From contig NZ_SDKK01000004.1 of the NCBI RefSeq assembly GCF_008107625.1, positions 59,276 through 123,275 of the forward strand: a stretch of DNA of 64,000 bases, in the 5' to 3' direction. The notes under the pieces are model-generated. The model did no database searches. It saw only the letters and a list, made by a program, of their open reading frames with translations, and was not told where the DNA came from. The stretch is from Zoogloea oleivorans. Its GTDB lineage: Bacteria; Pseudomonadota; Gammaproteobacteria; Burkholderiales; Rhodocyclaceae. The translations under genes were made by a program, and so were the position numbers. Below, piece after piece: positions 50,942-60,750 of this stretch. Within the stretch, counting starts at the first letter, position 1. The number at the start of each line of letters is the position of its first letter.

Positions 50942-52102
50942 ATGAACCTCCCCCAGCCCTCCCCCGACGCCCTCGAACAGAGCGGGCGCCTCGTCACCCG
51001 CCTGCGCAGCCTGATTGACGCGCAGGGAGGCTGGATTTCCTTCGCTACTTATATGGCAGAAGCGCTCTACGCGCCGGGCCTCGGTTACTACAGTGGCGGC
51101 GCCCGCAAGTTCGGGCCCGGCGGCGACTTCATCACCGCCCCCGAACTGACGCCCCTGTTCGGCCAGGCCCTCGCCACGCAGGTCCAGCAGATCATGGAAT
51201 TGTCCGCCCCGTACATCATCGAGGCCGGCGCCGGCACCGGCCTGCTGGCCGCCGATTTACTGCTCGAACTGGAACATCGCGGCGCCCTGCCCGAGAGCTA
51301 TGCCATCCTCGAAGTATCCGGTGAGCTGCGTGAACGCCAGTTCGACACCCTCGCCGCCAAGGCCCCCCACCTGGCCTCGCGGGTCAGCTGGCTGGACGAC
51401 CTGCCCAAACAGTTCTCCGGCGCCATCGTCGCCAACGAGGTACTCGACGTGATGCCGGTGCACCTGATCGCCTGGCGGCCGGACGGAATCTTCGAGCGTG
51501 GCGTGGCGGTGGATGCGGAAGGCGGCTTCGTGTGGGCCGACCGGCCGGTTGCCGGCAAGGTCGCCGAAGCCGCCGCCGCCCTCGACATTCCGCTGCCCGA
51601 AGAAGGCGAATACGTGAGCGAGCTGAACCTCGCCGGCCGGGCCTGGATCGGCGAGCTGGCGGCGGGTCTGACACACGGTGCCATGCTGCTGGTGGACTAC
51701 GGCTACCCGCGGGCCGAGTACTACCTGGGCAGCCGCAGCACCGGCACGCTGATGTGCTACTTCCGCCACCACGCCCACGCCGATCCCTTCCTGTGGCCGG
51801 GGCTCAACGACATCACCGCGTTTGTGGATTTCACCGCAGCCGCCGAAGCCGGCTTCGAGGCGGGGCTGGACGTGCTCGGCTACACCGACCAGGCCAACCT
51901 GCTCTACAACTGCGGTGTGCTGGCCTGCCTGGCGCGGCGTGCGCCGGAAGACAGTGTCGACTACATTCGCGCCGCCAAGGCCGTCCAGCGCCTCACCGGG
52001 CCGCACGAAATGGGCGAACTGTTCAAGGTCATCGCGATGGGCAAGGGTATCGAGCAGCCGCTGATCGGTTTCCTGCGGGGCGACCGGCTGCACACGCTGT
52101 AA
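50942..52102 (+). CDS. SAM-dependent methyltransferase, MidA/NDUFAF7 family
   Basis: 386 residues from ATG 50942. Signature: ALYAPGLGYYSGGARKFGPGGDFITAPELTPLFG, SAM motif IIEAGAGTGLLAADLL, NEVLDVMPVH, LVDYGYPRAEYY and MCYFRHHAHADPFLWPGLNDIT. Mitochondrial members methylate an Arg of complex I NDUFS2; bacterial ones are little studied. A terminator follows. Confidence 0.9.
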   Translation: MNLPQPSPDALEQSGRLVTRLRSLIDAQGGWISFATYMAEALYAPGLGYYSGGARKFGPGGDFITAPELTPLFGQALATQVQQIMELSAPYIIEAGAGTGLLAADLLLELEHRGALPESYAILEVSGELRERQFDTLAAKAPHLASRVSWLDDLPKQFSGAIVANEVLDVMPVHLIAWRPDGIFERGVAVDAEGGFVWADRPVAGKVAEAAAALDIPLPEEGEYVSELNLAGRAWIGELAAGLTHGAMLLVDYGYPRAEYYLGSRSTGTLMCYFRHHAHADPFLWPGLNDITAFVDFTAAAEAGFEAGLDVLGYTDQANLLYNCGVLACLARRAPEDSVDYIRAAKAVQRLTGPHEMGELFKVIAMGKGIEQPLIGFLRGDRLHTL

Positions 52103-52125
52103 GCGGGGCCCCGGCCGGCCAAATA

Positions 52126-52162
52126 AAAAGGGCCTGCCGGCGCAAACCGGCAGGCCCTTTTC
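52126..52162 (+). terminator. rho-independent terminator between convergent genes
   Basis: Fifteen-base stem AAAAGGGCCTGCCGG / CCGGCAGGCCCTTTT (52126-52140 and 52147-52161), six-base loop. Its A and T flanks let it work on both strands, for the MidA-type gene and the small gene at 52175. Confidence 0.93.
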
Positions 52163-52174
52163 CATCCTGAGGAA

Positions 52175-52393
52175 TTACTCCTGAAAACGATACACCGCGC
52201 TCAGGAATGCATCGACATCGGTCGGAATGAAGTGCTGCTCCTGGCTGGTGACAGGAATCTCCTGCAAACCAAGGGCAAGCTCCTGCGGCAGCAGATTGGC
52301 GTTCAGCACCTCGTCGCCATACGTCTGACCGGCATCGCTTTGCGGATCGTCGTAGATCCGTGCTCCGCTTTCCATTTCCATGCTGATCACCAT
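52175..52393 (-). CDS. small acidic hypothetical protein
   Basis: 72 residues, acidic, no signal or membrane segment (MVISMEMESGARIYDDPQS ... FIPTDVDAFLSAVYRFQE). A very good GGAGG lies six bases before the ATG, and a bidirectional terminator is just downstream, so it is probably expressed. No family recognised. Of the 199 bp up to the next gene, only the leader is apparent. Confidence 0.65.
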   Translation of the reverse strand: MVISMEMESGARIYDDPQSDAGQTYGDEVLNANLLPQELALGLQEIPVTSQEQHFIPTDVDAFLSAVYRFQE

Positions 52394-52592
52394 TTCGGCC
52401 TCCGTTGCGGGGAAAGTAAAATCAGCCCGCTGATGTTTCTAACGGCTGCAGCCGCCAAAGGTTGAAGGGAAGCCAGCCAGGGAGCCCGCATTTCAGGCGC
52501 TCCGTGGCGCTGCTTGCATGATTCAAGAATGGTCCACCGCCAGGCAGGCCGCAATGACGGACTTCACACGCGGCGCGGTTTATTCCCCTTGC

Positions 52593-53396
52593 TCACAAGT
52601 CCTGACTTTTCAGCCAGTCGATGACCGGCTCCGCAGCGATGCGCCAGTCCGACTCCATCATCATGCCGTGACCAAGGCCGGGCAGAATCTTGGCCGGGAC
52701 ACCGTAAGTCCGGGCAGTCATTTTCACTTGGTCCGGCGGAATCAGCACGTCGTGCTCGGCACCCAGCACCAGCATCGGCGGCAAGGTCATGCGCGACAGA
52801 GAAGGCAGCGCAAACAGCGACATGTCCCAGATTGCCCGGTGGGACTCGGGCTGGCACAGGTGGTAGTAACGCTGCAGGCGCGCAGGCTCGATGGTCTCGT
52901 AGAACATCGCATCGCGCAGGGTGTCCATCTGCGGCTGGCCGCCGCCCATGATGCTGTTCAGGTCGCCAAGCAGGTGCGGCTTGGCAAAGGCCAGGCCAAA
53001 AGCGGAACCAAGCAGGCCCTGCGGCGGCACCGAGGACATCAGCACCACACCCGGCGCGGTGTGCTCTTCGAGGTATTTCTGGATCACCATGCCGCCCATG
53101 GAATGGCCGATCAGCACCGGAGGAACCGGCAGCCTGGCAACCACCTCGGCCACGTCATTGACGTAATCGGCGATCGAAAAGGTATCCAGATAGACCCGCC
53201 CACGGCTCTTGCCGTGACCGGACAGGGAAACGGCATACGCGGCGTACCCCTGTTCCGCAAAATGGTTGAGGAAAAATTCGTCCCAACACCAGGCGCCGGT
53301 ATAGGCACCATGGATGAACAGCAGCGGGGTTTCGTGGGCCGGCCCCGAGGGCGTGCGGCACAGGACTTCCAGATCGCCGAAACGGGCTCGGTTCAT
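52593..53396 (-). CDS. alpha/beta hydrolase
   Basis: 267 residues from ATG 53396 (GGGAG eight bases upstream). Oxyanion region HGAYTGAWCWDEFFLNHFAEQGY, nucleophile elbow GHSMGG, acid in the AEHDVLIPPD region and catalytic His in LGHGMMMESDW. Cytoplasmic esterase/lipase-type enzyme of unknown substrate. Monocistronic. Confidence 0.88.
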   Translation of the reverse strand: MNRARFGDLEVLCRTPSGPAHETPLLFIHGAYTGAWCWDEFFLNHFAEQGYAAYAVSLSGHGKSRGRVYLDTFSIADYVNDVAEVVARLPVPPVLIGHSMGGMVIQKYLEEHTAPGVVLMSSVPPQGLLGSAFGLAFAKPHLLGDLNSIMGGGQPQMDTLRDAMFYETIEPARLQRYYHLCQPESHRAIWDMSLFALPSLSRMTLPPMLVLGAEHDVLIPPDQVKMTARTYGVPAKILPGLGHGMMMESDWRIAAEPVIDWLKSQDL

Positions 53397-53581
53397 GCGC
53401 AGGCTCCCGGGAGGAACCAACGCGGACAGGCGGGAATCAGGGGCATGGGCTGTGCGATGGATTTGTTTTGTTGTAATCGCAGAACTTACAGCACCCCACC
53501 CCAGGAAGAAAGCGAAAAACGCGCCGGTCGGGCCGGATCCGGGTTTAAATCCGTCCTTTCAATACCTGCAGGTAAAGGCTG

Positions 53582-53779
53582 ATGCTCAAGTGGTTGCTGG
53601 CCATCGTGGTGCTGGCGGTGATTTCCGGGTTCGGGTCGAACCTGTCGCTGAAGCGCTGGCGTATCGGGCACCTGCCCGGCGACCTGCATTTCGACATCTG
53701 GGGGCGCCACATCCACATACCGTTCACCAGCACCCTGCTCATGTCGCTGGCCGTGTGGCTGCTGGTGCGCTGGTTCTGA
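53582..53779 (+). CDS. DUF2905 small membrane protein
   Basis: 65 residues with two membrane segments (LKWLLAIVVLAVISGF and STLLMSLAVWLLVRWF) around the DUF2905 core IGHLPGDLHFDIWGRHIHIPFT. Function unknown. Its stop is 3 bp from the stop of the convergent PBP1C-like gene. Confidence 0.88.
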   Translation: MLKWLLAIVVLAVISGFGSNLSLKRWRIGHLPGDLHFDIWGRHIHIPFTSTLLMSLAVWLLVRWF

Positions 53780-53782
53780 GGC

Positions 53783-55786
53783 TTATTCGAGCGGCGCGCG
53801 CACCGCAAAGATCACGCTGTCGAGGATCTGCCCCTCGGCCGACATCAGTTCCAGCACATGGCGCCCGGCTACCGGCCGCCAGGTCACCCGACTGCCGCTC
53901 CCGTTGCCGATCTTTTCACCGTTGAGACGCCACCAGGCACCAGCGGGCGCGTGGGCGGAATCGAAATAGACGCGAAAGGCCGCGTCGTCGGCAAGCGCCA
54001 TCGCATCCACCAGTGCTCCGTTGGCGGGCTGGGCGATACGCGGCAGGGTACGCGGCACGGCCACCCGCTCGGTTTCCGTGCCGCGGATGAACCACTCCCG
54101 GCGGGCGCCCTCCACCGGCGGCTCGAACACCACCAGACTCGACACCACGCCCGGCGGCGGAGCCGGACGAACAGCCACCTGGCTGCGCTGCAGGCTGCGC
54201 AGAATTTCGTGCCAGGCCAAGCCAGCCGAGGCCGACATGCCACGCCCACCGGCGGTCCACAGGGCCAGCGTGAAACGGTCCGAGAAGCCGGCGCTGAGAG
54301 ACTCCCGTCCGTCCGGAACATACTGGCGGAAGACGAAGAACTGGAGATTTCCATCCACCTCCTGCTCGGCCAGGATATCGCCGACGATGAAAGCCGCCTC
54401 CGGTTTGAGCAGACGACGGGCAACCCGCTCCGGCCCGGGCAGAAAGCGTGGCGCCTGCCAGTTACCGCCCACTGCCAGGCTGCGATACAGCCCGGCCAGT
54501 TGCGGCAAACCGAGATCCGGCAGGCCGCCCCGGGGCGTCTCCACCTCGGCCACACGCAGGCGCTCGGCAAACCCGTCGCCCAGCAAACGTCCGACCGTAA
54601 CGGCCGGATCACTCAGGCTTTCGGCCAGGGCATGCCGGGTACTCACCCACATGCGCTCATCGGGCAAAGTTGGCGCATGGTTGGCCAACGGCTCTTCGAG
54701 CAGACTGGCAGCCGTCAGCAGACGCCGCTCCAGCGCCAGCCCGTAGGCGAGCGGCTGCAACAGGTTGCCAACACTGCGCAACATGACGGCCTGATCCGGC
54801 AGGGCCGCATCGGGCGCTCCCGCGTAAGCCAGCACATCGCCGCTGGCATTATCGATGACCACCGCCGCCGCCTCACCGGTCCCAAGCCGGCGCAGGGCGG
54901 TGGTGACGATGCGCTGGGCGTCCGCATCCAGGGTCGTGACCACCCGCTCGCCGGCCTGCTGGAGCAGGAAGCGGGCCGCATGCGGCGCCAGCTCCCAGCG
55001 CGGGCCGGTCTGCTGGCGATCGAGATTGTTGAGGGCCAGGCGCTGGGCCGGCGCACAAGCCCCGGGCGCGTTGATGCGCTCGGCCAGCACGCAAGCCCGG
55101 TGCGCCACCACATCCGGCTTGGCGTTGGGGCCGCGCAGCAGCACCGAGAGGAGAATCGCCTCGGGTCGTCCGAGTTCTGCCGGGGTCTTGCCGAAGAGCG
55201 CACGGGAGGCCGCATGGACGCCCTGCAGATCACCGCGGAAGGGCGCCAGGTTGAGGTAGGCCTCGAGGATCTGCTCCTTGGTCCAGCGCGCTTCGAGGGC
55301 CTGGGCGGCCAGGGCCTGATCCCATTTCTGGCCGAAGGAGCGGCGTGGCATGCCATTCCGGCCGAGGGCCAGCTCAGGATCGAGCAAACCCGCCAGTTGC
55401 ATCGAAAGGGTGGACGCACCGCGTTTGCGGTCGTACCACAGGTTGTGCCACAGGGAGCCGGCGAAAGCCCGCCAATCCACGCCGGAATGCTCGAAGAAGC
55501 GCTTGTCCTCGGCGGTCAGCAAGGCTTCCTTGAGAGCCGGCGACAGAGTATGCAGGCCGACCCACTCCAGCCGCCGCACCCGGTTGTCGAGGCGTTTTTC
55601 GGCCAGCGGCGTGCCATCGCGGGCGAGCAAAACGGCCACCGACGGCGTCGCCCCGGCCTTGACCTCGGCGAAGGCCGGAACCGGCTGGTTGGCGTCGGCA
55701 GACGACACGGCGCCAATGAGGCTCGCCACCAGGGCGAGGCGCCGGACAAGGGGGAAAAGCGCGGAAAATTCTCGGGTCGGACACAT
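53783..55786 (-). CDS. pbpC: PBP1C-like protein with inactive-looking transpeptidase domain
   Basis: 667 residues from ATG 55786. The GT51 glycosyltransferase domain is intact (TAEDKRFFEHSGVDWRAF; KRGASTLSMQLAGLL). The C-terminal half aligns to PBP1C transpeptidase, but its motifs are degenerate: the SxxK position reads NLLQ (in RSVGNLLQPLAYG, expected GSTLKP), SxN reads SLSD, and no KTG is found. A C-terminal PBP1C-tail (from about 570) follows. It probably polymerises glycan without cross-linking or acts as a sensor. The open frame upstream of 55786 is antisense to cca and not part of it. Confidence 0.85.
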   Translation of the reverse strand: MCPTREFSALFPLVRRLALVASLIGAVSSADANQPVPAFAEVKAGATPSVAVLLARDGTPLAEKRLDNRVRRLEWVGLHTLSPALKEALLTAEDKRFFEHSGVDWRAFAGSLWHNLWYDRKRGASTLSMQLAGLLDPELALGRNGMPRRSFGQKWDQALAAQALEARWTKEQILEAYLNLAPFRGDLQGVHAASRALFGKTPAELGRPEAILLSVLLRGPNAKPDVVAHRACVLAERINAPGACAPAQRLALNNLDRQQTGPRWELAPHAARFLLQQAGERVVTTLDADAQRIVTTALRRLGTGEAAAVVIDNASGDVLAYAGAPDAALPDQAVMLRSVGNLLQPLAYGLALERRLLTAASLLEEPLANHAPTLPDERMWVSTRHALAESLSDPAVTVGRLLGDGFAERLRVAEVETPRGGLPDLGLPQLAGLYRSLAVGGNWQAPRFLPGPERVARRLLKPEAAFIVGDILAEQEVDGNLQFFVFRQYVPDGRESLSAGFSDRFTLALWTAGGRGMSASAGLAWHEILRSLQRSQVAVRPAPPPGVVSSLVVFEPPVEGARREWFIRGTETERVAVPRTLPRIAQPANGALVDAMALADDAAFRVYFDSAHAPAGAWWRLNGEKIGNGSGSRVTWRPVAGRHVLELMSAEGQILDSVIFAVRAPLE

Positions 55787-55832
55787 GACTGGGCGGCATT
55801 GTATGCCGCAAGCCCACAGGCCAGACGTGGGA

Positions 55833-57098
55833 TTACTGACGGGTATTGCTACAAGAAGTGTCAAGAATGGTGTCGCCATCGGCCGCCGGGCGCGCCAGCA
55901 CCTTGACGGCCGCCACCCGGGCCGCATGGACCTCGGCCGGAATGCGCGATTTGTCCTCCAGCGCCCGGGCGATGGCCCCCGCATCCACACCACGCACCGC
56001 CGCCAGCGCGGCGAGCAGGCGCTCCCGCTGGGGGTAGGGACGCGTCTCGTAACCGGTGCGGCCATGGAAATCGCAGGCACAGGCGTCGAGCAGGGCGCCA
56101 AAGCGTTCCGGCCGACGCAGGCCGTCGCAGCGCTCGATGAGCTTGACGACGGTTTCCGGACGCAGCACCAGGCCCTGATGCACGATGCCGTGCTCGCGGG
56201 CCACCATCACGGCCAGATCGCGGCAATCTGCCGGGCTCTTGAGACGCTCGCCGACCTGGCGGGCGAGCCCTTCGCTGGCCGCCTCGTGGCCGTAGTGATG
56301 GGGCAGCACGTGGGCCGGCGTGACGCCCTTGCCCAGGTCATGCAGCAGACAGGCGAAGCGCACTGGCAGCGGCTGCTTGGTGGCCGCCGCCTGGTCGATG
56401 ACCAGCAGTTGATGCACACCGGTATCCACTTCCGGGTGATATTGCGGCGGCTGGGGCACACCGAACAGGCAGTCCAGCTCCGGCAGAAGGCGCGCCAGCG
56501 CGCCGCAATCGCGCAGCACCTCGATCATCCGCGACGGTCGGGCTTCCATCAGGCCACGGGCAATTTCCTGCCACACGCGCTCGGGCACCAAGGCGTCCAC
56601 CTCGCCGTTGGCAACCATGCCGCGCATCAGCTCAAGGGTTTCCGGCGCCACCGAAAAATCGGCGAAACGTGCGGCAAAGCGCGCCAGGCGCAGGATGCGC
56701 ACCGGATCTTCGGCGAAGGCCGGACTGACGTGGCGAAACACCCGCAGGGCCAGATCCTGCCGGCCGCCGCAGGGGTCGATCAACGCGCCATCCTCGCCGC
56801 GGGCAATGGCGTTGATGGTCAAATCGCGGCGGATCAGGTCTTCTTCCAGTGTCACCGACGTATCGGTGTGAAAGACGAAGCCGGCATAGCCGGGGGCCGT
56901 CTTGCGTTCGGTACGCGCCAGCGCGTACTCCTCATGGGTTTTCGGGTGCAGGAAGACCGGAAAATCCTTGCCGACCGGCTTGTAGCCCTCGGCAAGGAGC
57001 GCTTCCGGGGTGGCGCCGACGACGACCCAGTCCCGGTCCTTGACCGGCAGACCGAGGAGTTCGTCGCGAATGGCACCACCGACGCAATAGATTTTCAT
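55833..57098 (-). CDS. cca: CCA-adding tRNA nucleotidyltransferase (multifunctional)
   Basis: 421 residues. Class II pattern: [54 protein letters not shown], and a C-terminal HD domain ([21 protein letters not shown]-type His/Asp set). It adds and repairs the 3' CCA of tRNAs. Its start overlaps the stop of the upstream gene by 4 bp. Confidence 0.95.
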   Translation of the reverse strand: MKIYCVGGAIRDELLGLPVKDRDWVVVGATPEALLAEGYKPVGKDFPVFLHPKTHEEYALARTERKTAPGYAGFVFHTDTSVTLEEDLIRRDLTINAIARGEDGALIDPCGGRQDLALRVFRHVSPAFAEDPVRILRLARFAARFADFSVAPETLELMRGMVANGEVDALVPERVWQEIARGLMEARPSRMIEVLRDCGALARLLPELDCLFGVPQPPQYHPEVDTGVHQLLVIDQAAATKQPLPVRFACLLHDLGKGVTPAHVLPHHYGHEAASEGLARQVGERLKSPADCRDLAVMVAREHGIVHQGLVLRPETVVKLIERCDGLRRPERFGALLDACACDFHGRTGYETRPYPQRERLLAALAAVRGVDAGAIARALEDKSRIPAEVHAARVAAVKVLARPAADGDTILDTSCSNTRQ

Positions 57099-58048
57099 GG
57101 ACGACGTAGTTGGTAGGAATCGAAGCGGCCGCGCTTGTTGGCGCTGCCGAGATAAGCCGGGGCAATGGTTTCAAGGGAAGTCGGCTGCCGGCCCCAGGGC
57201 TGCGCCGGGCCGCTGGCGACATTGTCGGCGCGCATCGAACGCACGTTGTCGCGGCTCATCAGCGGGCCGGGCAGACACTCGAGAACCCTGGCCTGCAACA
57301 TCGCCAAGCCTTCCGGCAGCGGGATGACCGGACGCGGATGCCCCGTTACTTCGCCCACATACTTGACCAGTTCCTTCAATGTGTACTGGCGCGGGCCGGC
57401 CACATCGTAGGTCTGGCCAAGCGCATCGGGGCGGGTCAGGGCTTCGGCCACGATATTGGCCACGTCCTCCACATACACCGGCTGGAAGCGCGCACCGGCA
57501 CCGCCAAGGGGCAGCAGCGGGAAGGTTTTGAGGAGGCCGGCGAAGAGATTCAGGAAGCTGTCGCCGGCACCGAAGATCACCGACGGACGCAAGATGGTCC
57601 AGCCCACATCGGGCGACGCCGCCCGGATCGCCGCCTCGCCGGCAGCCTTGGAGCGCTGGTATTCGGACGGTCCGCTGGCATCGGCCCCCAGCGCGCTGAT
57701 GTGCACGATCCTCGTCACACCGGCCTTGCGCGCGGCCGCAACAATACGGGTCGGCAAATCCACATGAGCACGGGCAAAATCGGCGCCGTAGGGCGTGCCG
57801 GAACGGGAATGCAGCACACCTACCAGGCTGACCACCGCATCCACGCCTGTCATCAAGCGCTCGAGCGTGGCCGGCTCGAAAACATCGGCTTCGACAAGTT
57901 CGACAGTCGGCAGGGACAGCAGGTGGCGGACGCGATCCCGGCGGCGGGTCGGAATCAGCAGGGCAATACCGTCACGGGCCAAACGAGCGGCAACGGCGGT
58001 GCCGACAAAACCGCTGCCGCCAATGATGAGAACCTTGCGGATGGACAT
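57095..58048 (-). CDS. atypical SDR, complex I NDUFA9-like
   Basis: 317 residues. Rossmann start [43 protein letters not shown] and [21 protein letters not shown], typical of NDUFA9-subfamily NAD(P)H-binding proteins often found in betaproteobacteria beside cca. The catalytic Tyr/Lys are present in modified form. Function unclear; it may bind NADPH in quinone or complex I maintenance. Confidence 0.88.
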   Translation of the reverse strand: MSIRKVLIIGGSGFVGTAVAARLARDGIALLIPTRRRDRVRHLLSLPTVELVEADVFEPATLERLMTGVDAVVSLVGVLHSRSGTPYGADFARAHVDLPTRIVAAARKAGVTRIVHISALGADASGPSEYQRSKAAGEAAIRAASPDVGWTILRPSVIFGAGDSFLNLFAGLLKTFPLLPLGGAGARFQPVYVEDVANIVAEALTRPDALGQTYDVAGPRQYTLKELVKYVGEVTGHPRPVIPLPEGLAMLQARVLECLPGPLMSRDNVRSMRADNVASGPAQPWGRQPTSLETIAPAYLGSANKRGRFDSYQLRRP

Positions 58049-58115
58049 GGTGATTTACCGGTAGAGGGATGTCTTACAGACGCTGCTGCCGGCAGACAAT
58101 TCCCCGGCAACCTGA

Positions 58116-60080
58116 TTACTCTTCGAGACCGGCCCCCGGCGCCGGACTGCCAAGACCCGCCGTGCTGCCGTCGCTTGCCGCAATGGTGCCCAGGCGGGCC
58201 TTCAGGGACGGCGCGCGGCCTTCGAGAAGGGCAGTGTAGATGATCGTATTGGCCATCACCTTCTTCACGTAGTCGCGGGTTTCGTTGAAGGGAATGCTTT
58301 CGGCGTACACCGCGCCCTCGAGGGGCTTGCTGTCCTTCCAGCGCTTGGCCCGGCCGGGGCCGGCGTTATAGGCGGCGGAGGCCAGCACCGGGTGGTTGTC
58401 GAGGCCTTCGAGGACCATCCGCATGTAAGTGGTGCCGAGCATCACATTGGTGTCCGGATCCTGCAGCCAGCCGGCGTTATAGCCCTTCATGCCGAGCTTG
58501 CCGGCGACCCACTGGCCGGTGGCGGGCATGACCTGCATGAGGCCCTGGGCGCCCACCCCGGAACGGGCGGCAGTGACGAAGCGGCTTTCCTGGCGCATCA
58601 GACCATACACCCAGCCGGTGTCGAGGGCACGGTTCTTGGCGTTGGGCTCGATCCGGTCGCGGTACGGAGCCAGGTAGCGCAGGCTGTAGTCGTGCTCGTC
58701 GCGGGTCTTGTCGGCGGCGTTGATGGCCCGGTCGTAAATGCCGAGTTGCTGGGCGAACTGGGCGGCGGCGAGCAGGAAACGGTCATCGCGGTTGCGCAGG
58801 GTCCAGTTCCATTCGCGGGTGCCTTCGGTGCGCATGTCGAGGCGAAACAGGGCCAGGGCCCGCTGCACGCCGGGGGTCTGGCGGATGATCTCGGCTTCGT
58901 CGCTGCTGGTGGCACGGGCCTTCCTGGGCAGCGTGAAGGTGCGGCCGAGTTCCTCGTCGGCAAGAATGCTGTAGAAGGTCGGATGGCCGGCAATGCGCTC
59001 GAACTCCTTGCGCGACGCCTCCCGGTTGCCGAGCGCCAGCTGGGCGCGGCCGAGCCAGTAAGTCCAGTCGGGCAGCTCGCGCTGGGCCGGCGGCATCGCT
59101 TCGACGGCGGTCCGGACGGCACGCCAGTCGCCGGCGCGCAGGGCCGCACGGACGCGCCAGGCGGCCTGTTCTTCGGACATGGGCGTATCGCCGGCGGCCT
59201 TGAACCAGGCGTTGGCGTCGGGCATCAGCTTGGTTGCGGCCTGCCAGGCGATCTGGCCGAGGGCGTAGCTGCGGTCGGCCGCTGACAGCCGATCGTTCAG
59301 GCCCAGATAGCGGATATAGGCGCCCTGCGGGTCGTCCCGGGCCAGGCGGGCGATGGCGATCAGCACCAGCTCGCGGCCCTGCCGGCTGGCGGCAAAGTTG
59401 GCGGGCAGGCGGTCGAGGTAGGTGGACGGGTTGGTGCTGGCCTTGTCCAGGTCGGACGGGCCGATCAGCTGCTCGGCGGGCAGCCAGGCAGCCACGGCAC
59501 GGGCGCCGGTGACGCGCTTGGCTTCCATCAGGCGGCGCACACGCGACCAGATTTCATCGGGGCTGACGCGGGCTTCCTGCACCAGGGCACGCAGCACCGG
59601 AATACAGCTTTCCGGCGTATCCACCAGGGAGAACCACAAGGGCCGGATCTCTTCCAGCAGCGCCGGATCGCCGTTGCTCAGGCGGGCCTGGTAGTGGTAA
59701 CAGCGCAGGTCCTGCTCGGGCTGCTCCATGTTCGGATATTCGGCCGCCAGGGTGCTCCAGTCGGCCCGCTTGCCCAGGCTACGCAGCCATTCACCACGCA
59801 ATTTCTCGGCCAGCCAGCTGCCGCTGTTGCGCTGCAAGAACTCACGGATGCGGGAAAAGTCGGCATCGCCGTTGCGGGCGACAAGGTTGGACAGCGCCCA
59901 GTATTCGGGATAGATGTCGAGCACATGGCCGGTCGGCGGGGCGTTCTGGGCGAGGCGGTGGCGATCGCCGCTGCGCGCCGCGTCCTTGGACAGCAGGATG
60001 CGTTCGTCACCGGGATCGCCGCCTGCCGGCAAGGCCATCCACAACACTGCCGCCAGCACGGCCAACACGCTATTCTTCAT
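58116..60080 (-). CDS. slt: soluble lytic murein transglycosylase (Slt family)
   Basis: 654 residues from ATG 60080. Signal peptide (MKNSVLAVLAAVLWMALPAGG), a long helical superhelix, then the SLT domain with GLMRQESRFVTAARSGVGAQGLMQVMPAT (catalytic Glu in RQES) and AAYNAGPGRAKRW. It cleaves glycan to 1,6-anhydro products in the periplasm. The open frame beyond 60080 is antisense to the 5-FCL gene. It starts 40 bp from the divergent 5-FCL gene. Confidence 0.93.
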   Translation of the reverse strand: MKNSVLAVLAAVLWMALPAGGDPGDERILLSKDAARSGDRHRLAQNAPPTGHVLDIYPEYWALSNLVARNGDADFSRIREFLQRNSGSWLAEKLRGEWLRSLGKRADWSTLAAEYPNMEQPEQDLRCYHYQARLSNGDPALLEEIRPLWFSLVDTPESCIPVLRALVQEARVSPDEIWSRVRRLMEAKRVTGARAVAAWLPAEQLIGPSDLDKASTNPSTYLDRLPANFAASRQGRELVLIAIARLARDDPQGAYIRYLGLNDRLSAADRSYALGQIAWQAATKLMPDANAWFKAAGDTPMSEEQAAWRVRAALRAGDWRAVRTAVEAMPPAQRELPDWTYWLGRAQLALGNREASRKEFERIAGHPTFYSILADEELGRTFTLPRKARATSSDEAEIIRQTPGVQRALALFRLDMRTEGTREWNWTLRNRDDRFLLAAAQFAQQLGIYDRAINAADKTRDEHDYSLRYLAPYRDRIEPNAKNRALDTGWVYGLMRQESRFVTAARSGVGAQGLMQVMPATGQWVAGKLGMKGYNAGWLQDPDTNVMLGTTYMRMVLEGLDNHPVLASAAYNAGPGRAKRWKDSKPLEGAVYAESIPFNETRDYVKKVMANTIIYTALLEGRAPSLKARLGTIAASDGSTAGLGSPAPGAGLEE

Positions 60081-60120
60081 TGCTTTACGTTCCGCCAAAA
60101 TGCCGCCGGAGAATAGCACA

Positions 60121-60750
60121 GTGAATTCCCCCCTCCCCCGTCCCGCAGCCGATTCCGGCGGCGAAATTGCTGCGCTGCGAAAAAATCTCCGCAACGCTCG
60201 CATCGCAGCCCGTGAACAGCTCCCCGCCGCCGAGCGCCAGGCGCTCACCGCGCGCATCGAAGCGCACCTGGACGCCCTCCTCGCCCGCCTCGCGCCAACG
60301 CGCCTGGCCTTCTGCTGGCCGTGGCGCAACGAGGTGGATCTGGTGCCGTGGATGAATCGCTGGCTGGCCGCCGATGCAACGCGCCGGGCGGCTCTGCCGG
60401 TGGTGCGCAATCCTGGCCAGCCGATGGCGTTCCTGCGCTGGACGCCCGATGCAGCCATGGACACGGACCACCACGACATCCCGATCCCGGCCGATGGCGA
60501 GCGCCTCGAGCCGGACCTGATCCTGGTACCCCTGAATGTCTTCGATGCGGCGGGTTATCGGCTTGGCTACGGTGGCGGCTATTTCGACCGCACGCTGGCG
60601 GCGCTGGACCCGCTACCCGTGTGCGTCGGCGTGGCCTTCGAGCTGGCCCGCACCGAAACGGTCTATCCCCAGCCCCACGACCAGCCGATGGACTGGATCG
60701 TGACCGAGGCCGGGGCGGCGCAGGCGACGGGCAGAACGCTCAGCGCGTAA
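60121..60750 (+). CDS. 5-formyltetrahydrofolate cyclo-ligase
   Basis: 209 residues from GTG 60121, with GGAGA nine bases upstream; ATG 60100 is possible but lacks one. Family marks: IAALRKNLRNARIAAREQL, LVPLNVFDAAGYRLGYGGGYFDRTLA and the final phosphate-binding region. It converts 5-formyl-THF to 5,10-methenyl-THF. Its end overlaps the convergent oxyR by 11 bp. A 6S RNA, often upstream of this gene, was not identified: only 40 bp separate it from slt. Confidence 0.9.
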   Translation: MNSPLPRPAADSGGEIAALRKNLRNARIAAREQLPAAERQALTARIEAHLDALLARLAPTRLAFCWPWRNEVDLVPWMNRWLAADATRRAALPVVRNPGQPMAFLRWTPDAAMDTDHHDIPIPADGERLEPDLILVPLNVFDAAGYRLGYGGGYFDRTLAALDPLPVCVGVAFELARTETVYPQPHDQPMDWIVTEAGAAQATGRTLSA

